Below, one piece after another: positions 6,507 through 8,293 of a stretch of 8,293 nucleotides of DNA; within the stretch, counting starts at the first letter, position 1; each line of letters begins with the position of its first letter. The DNA comes from Desulfoplanes sp. (GTDB lineage: Bacteria; Desulfobacterota; Desulfovibrionia; Desulfovibrionales; Desulfomicrobiaceae): NCBI GenBank assembly GCA_028708105.1, contig JAQVZR010000059.1:1-8293 (forward strand), given 5' to 3'. The position numbers and the translations under genes are program-made. The notes under the pieces are model-generated. The model did no database searches, had not been told where the DNA came from, and saw only the letters and a list, made by a program, of their open reading frames with translations.

Positions 6507-7166
6507 TTACCAGTCTTTAGCATGTCTGACAGCACCAAACTCCGATCCCATATACGCTCTGGAAAAGAATCCGAAAAGCATATGACTAAGCCGGGTAAAG
6601 GGGATGGCTGCAAGCATGAGTTCGCCGGCAAGGATATGCAAAATAAGCATCAGGTCATAGTTCAGGATCTGATGATAGGCCAGGACTCCGGTCACAAAGG
6701 GCAGAGCCACGATAACCAGGACCACCCAGTCCATAGCGGACGTCACAAAACTAACTTCGGGCAGCATGATTCGTCTGCCTGCAAAAAAACAGCAGGCGGC
6801 GATCACACCCACGGCCATGAGGTCTGCAACGGTTTCGGGCAATGCAGGCAGGTTGATCCCGAACGCCTGATCCCATAAAACCACATGACCCAGTAAAAAA
6901 ATGGGCGCAAGAAAAAGCAGAATATGAAACCCGAAAGTTGCAACAGTCATGGCCGGATTCTTACGCCAGTTGACCGTTCCAAAAGGGGTAATCCAATGCA
7001 GGATGGAACGCATCCCGTATTTAAAACTCATATACTCGAACACGACCGGATCTTTTTTTATGACCGAACGGTACATAAGCCCGAGCCTCAGCAGGGAGCC
7101 ACCCAAAAAAATGGTCCATGCTACCCAAGCCAGGGGGCCGACTACAAATTGATACACAGCATTCAT
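6507..7166 (-). CDS. tmcC: Tmc complex membrane cytochrome b, NarI-like (TmcC)
   Basis: A 219-residue integral membrane protein with about five transmembrane helices (roughly residues 9-31, 75-97, 113-130, 145-164 and 172-191). Length and helix number match the gamma subunit of nitrate reductase (NarI) and the related HmcE/DsrM proteins. Histidines near helix ends, H81 (FGFH), H94 (LLGH), H177 (LILH) and H195 (RLSH), are placed like the paired ligands of the two b hemes of NarI. H165 is a further candidate. Its expected job is to carry electrons from periplasmic TmcA across the membrane to TmcB. The start at 7166 has GGAGG six bases upstream. It lies 30 bases after tmcD and 18 before tmcB, so the genes are in one transcript. 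Confidence 0.92.
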   Translation of the reverse strand: MNAVYQFVVGPLAWVAWTIFLGGSLLRLGLMYRSVIKKDPVVFEYMSFKYGMRSILHWITPFGTVNWRKNPAMTVATFGFHILLFLAPIFLLGHVVLWDQAFGINLPALPETVADLMAVGVIAACCFFAGRRIMLPEVSFVTSAMDWVVLVIVALPFVTGVLAYHQILNYDLMLILHILAGELMLAAIPFTRLSHMLFGFFSRAYMGSEFGAVRHAKDW

Positions 7167-7196
7167 GCGATGCCTCCGACTCCTTTCAACGTATAC

Positions 7197-8293
7197 CTAA
7201 AAATTTTCAATCTCCACCACGCGGCGACAATAGGCGTTATCACGGATATACCGAAGCATAAGCTTGGTACCATCCGGGCTGAAAACCGGTGCCCAGGCAT
7301 GCTCGAATCCCTCGCCCATTTCTTTGCCGTCGAGCACAAAGGTATATGCTCCCTGACGCTCTACTTTCACGGCAACATGTTCCCCGTCAGGGCTGAACAC
7401 CGGAGGCCAGGCCATGACATAGCGACCTTTCCAGGGGGTGTCGTCAACCATGACAGTCCACTGTTCGTTGTCATCCTTGCCCAAAGCCGCGGCTCTTGCG
7501 CCCTGAGGACTGAGCACCAGATCCGTCACGACCGGAAACATGGTCTTCCAGGCAACGCCGTCTCGAGCAAGAGTAAAAAGGCCGTACTTAGGGGCTACAA
7601 TAGCCCACAGGGCAGCCCCATCGTGACTGAACTGCTGATGCCAGCACTGCTCGAACACGGGCTGCCAGATCACCTCGCCATTCCGGGCCATACCCCATTT
7701 TCCACGTTCGCGCACCGGAGCGACCACGCTCGTATCCACGGATGAAAACAGGGGGGCCCAGACTCCGGCAAAGCCGCGGGCCCAGGTCTGACCGTCAACC
7801 GCCACTGTATAATCATAAAGGGACGTCCGCACCTGGGCCGCTGCCCGCGTACCCTGCTCGTTAAAAACCGGAGTCCACGCATTGACAAAATTACGCTCCC
7901 AGGGAGTGCCGTTGACGGCCACCGTGTAGCATCCCGCCTGATACGCCAGGATATCAGCCTGAGCAAAAGATTTGGTCTGGACCACGGCTGCGGAAGCATC
8001 CCCGGCAGGAGAAAGGACAAACTGGTTGGCATTTTCAAAAAACGTTTCCCATGGTTTGCCGTTCATCACCATGCCGTACTGCATATCCTGCTGAGCAGCG
8101 ACAGCGATCACCCGGCCGTCGCAACTGTAACGGGTATCCATCAAAAAGGCGTACATATCTGGCCATGTTTCACCATTGACGGCCACTGTCCACTCACCGT
8201 CCTGGGCTACCAAGGCTGTAAGCCTGCCGTCAGGGGAATATCCGAGATGCCAGACCTTCTCAAAAGGCGGGTCCCAGATATCCCCATTTTCAC
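7197..8293 (-). CDS. tmcD: Tryptophan-rich repeat protein of the Tmc complex (TmcD), N terminus outside window
   Basis: The last 364 residues of a protein whose start lies beyond the right edge; the frame stays open from the TAG at 7197 to the edge. It contains nine repeats of about 38-50 residues. The pattern is roughly [N/D]-G-x-x-W ... F ... W-x-x-x-F-S-P-D-G ... A-x-V ... Y-T-V-A-V; the clearest copies end in AWPPVFSPDGEHVAV and AWAPVFSPDGTKLML. SPDG repeats of this type resemble the WD40-like PD40/TolB beta-propeller blades. There are 18 tryptophans in 364 residues, matching the description of TmcD as a Trp-rich cytoplasmic subunit. No heme or iron-sulfur motif is seen, so it is more likely structural or regulatory than an electron carrier. 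The assignment relies on composition plus its place beside tmcC, tmcB and tmcA. The repeat would be hard to recognise as TmcD without that context. Confidence 0.85.
   Translation of the reverse strand, partial: ENGDIWDPPFEKVWHLGYSPDGRLTALVAQDGEWTVAVNGETWPDMYAFLMDTRYSCDGRVIAVAAQQDMQYGMVMNGKPWETFFENANQFVLSPAGDASAAVVQTKSFAQADILAYQAGCYTVAVNGTPWERNFVNAWTPVFNEQGTRAAAQVRTSLYDYTVAVDGQTWARGFAGVWAPLFSSVDTSVVAPVRERGKWGMARNGEVIWQPVFEQCWHQQFSHDGAALWAIVAPKYGLFTLARDGVAWKTMFPVVTDLVLSPQGARAAALGKDDNEQWTVMVDDTPWKGRYVMAWPPVFSPDGEHVAVKVERQGAYTFVLDGKEMGEGFEHAWAPVFSPDGTKLMLRYIRDNAYCRRVVEIENF

Noticed and set aside
5715..6878. 387-codon plus-strand frame antisense to tmcB and tmcC
   Set aside because: It covers unmistakable iron-sulfur and membrane cytochrome genes on the other strand; the His/Gln-rich product is typical of an antisense shadow.
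6924..7745. 273-codon plus-strand frame antisense to tmcC and tmcD
   Set aside because: The opposite strand encodes a clear repeat protein and a membrane cytochrome; no ribosome-binding site or family resemblance is seen here.

Overview
The window most likely comes from a sulfate-reducing bacterium of the Desulfobacterota, probably Desulfovibrio-like. The main evidence is a minus-strand operon (about 3695 to past the right edge) encoding all four recognisable parts of a Tmc-type transmembrane redox complex: a tetraheme cytochrome c3 (TmcA), an HdrD/DsrK-like iron-sulfur protein (TmcB), a NarI-like membrane cytochrome b (TmcC) and a tryptophan-rich repeat protein (TmcD). A tandem universal stress protein follows as the last gene. 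Family assignments were made by reading motifs by eye; no database search was possible.

Layout from left to right: (1) 1-204, minus strand: the first 68 residues of a MarR-family regulator that runs off the left edge, with nested palindromes in front of it (223-257) that look like an autoregulatory operator. (2) 258-635: no supportable gene. (3) 636-1269, plus strand: two small, acidic, tightly coupled genes of unknown function, ending at a very long perfect-stem bidirectional terminator (1282-1329). (4) 1353-2967, minus strand: nfeD followed by a stomatin/paraslipin gene (qmcA-like), a well-known membrane-protein pair. (5) 2968-3694: a gene-free stretch with a candidate nfeD promoter, a 171-bp REPIN-like element (two inverted GTAG-headed palindromes), and the terminator of the tmc-usp operon. 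(6) 3695-8293, minus strand: transcribed in the order tmcD (5' end missing), tmcC, tmcB, tmcA, usp.

How the genes are thought to work together: from what is known of Tmc complexes, periplasmic TmcA receives electrons (from hydrogenases via type I cytochrome c3), TmcC carries them across the membrane through b hemes, and TmcB accepts them on the cytoplasmic side through 4Fe-4S clusters and a CCG-type cysteine domain. TmcD is a subunit of unknown role. The stress protein at the operon end may link expression of the complex to stress or energy status, but that is inference. The nfeD-qmcA pair belongs to membrane-quality or microdomain functions and has no visible link to Tmc. The best candidates for new biology are the uncharacterised acidic gene pair at 636-1269 and, at the level of DNA structure, the REPIN-like element.
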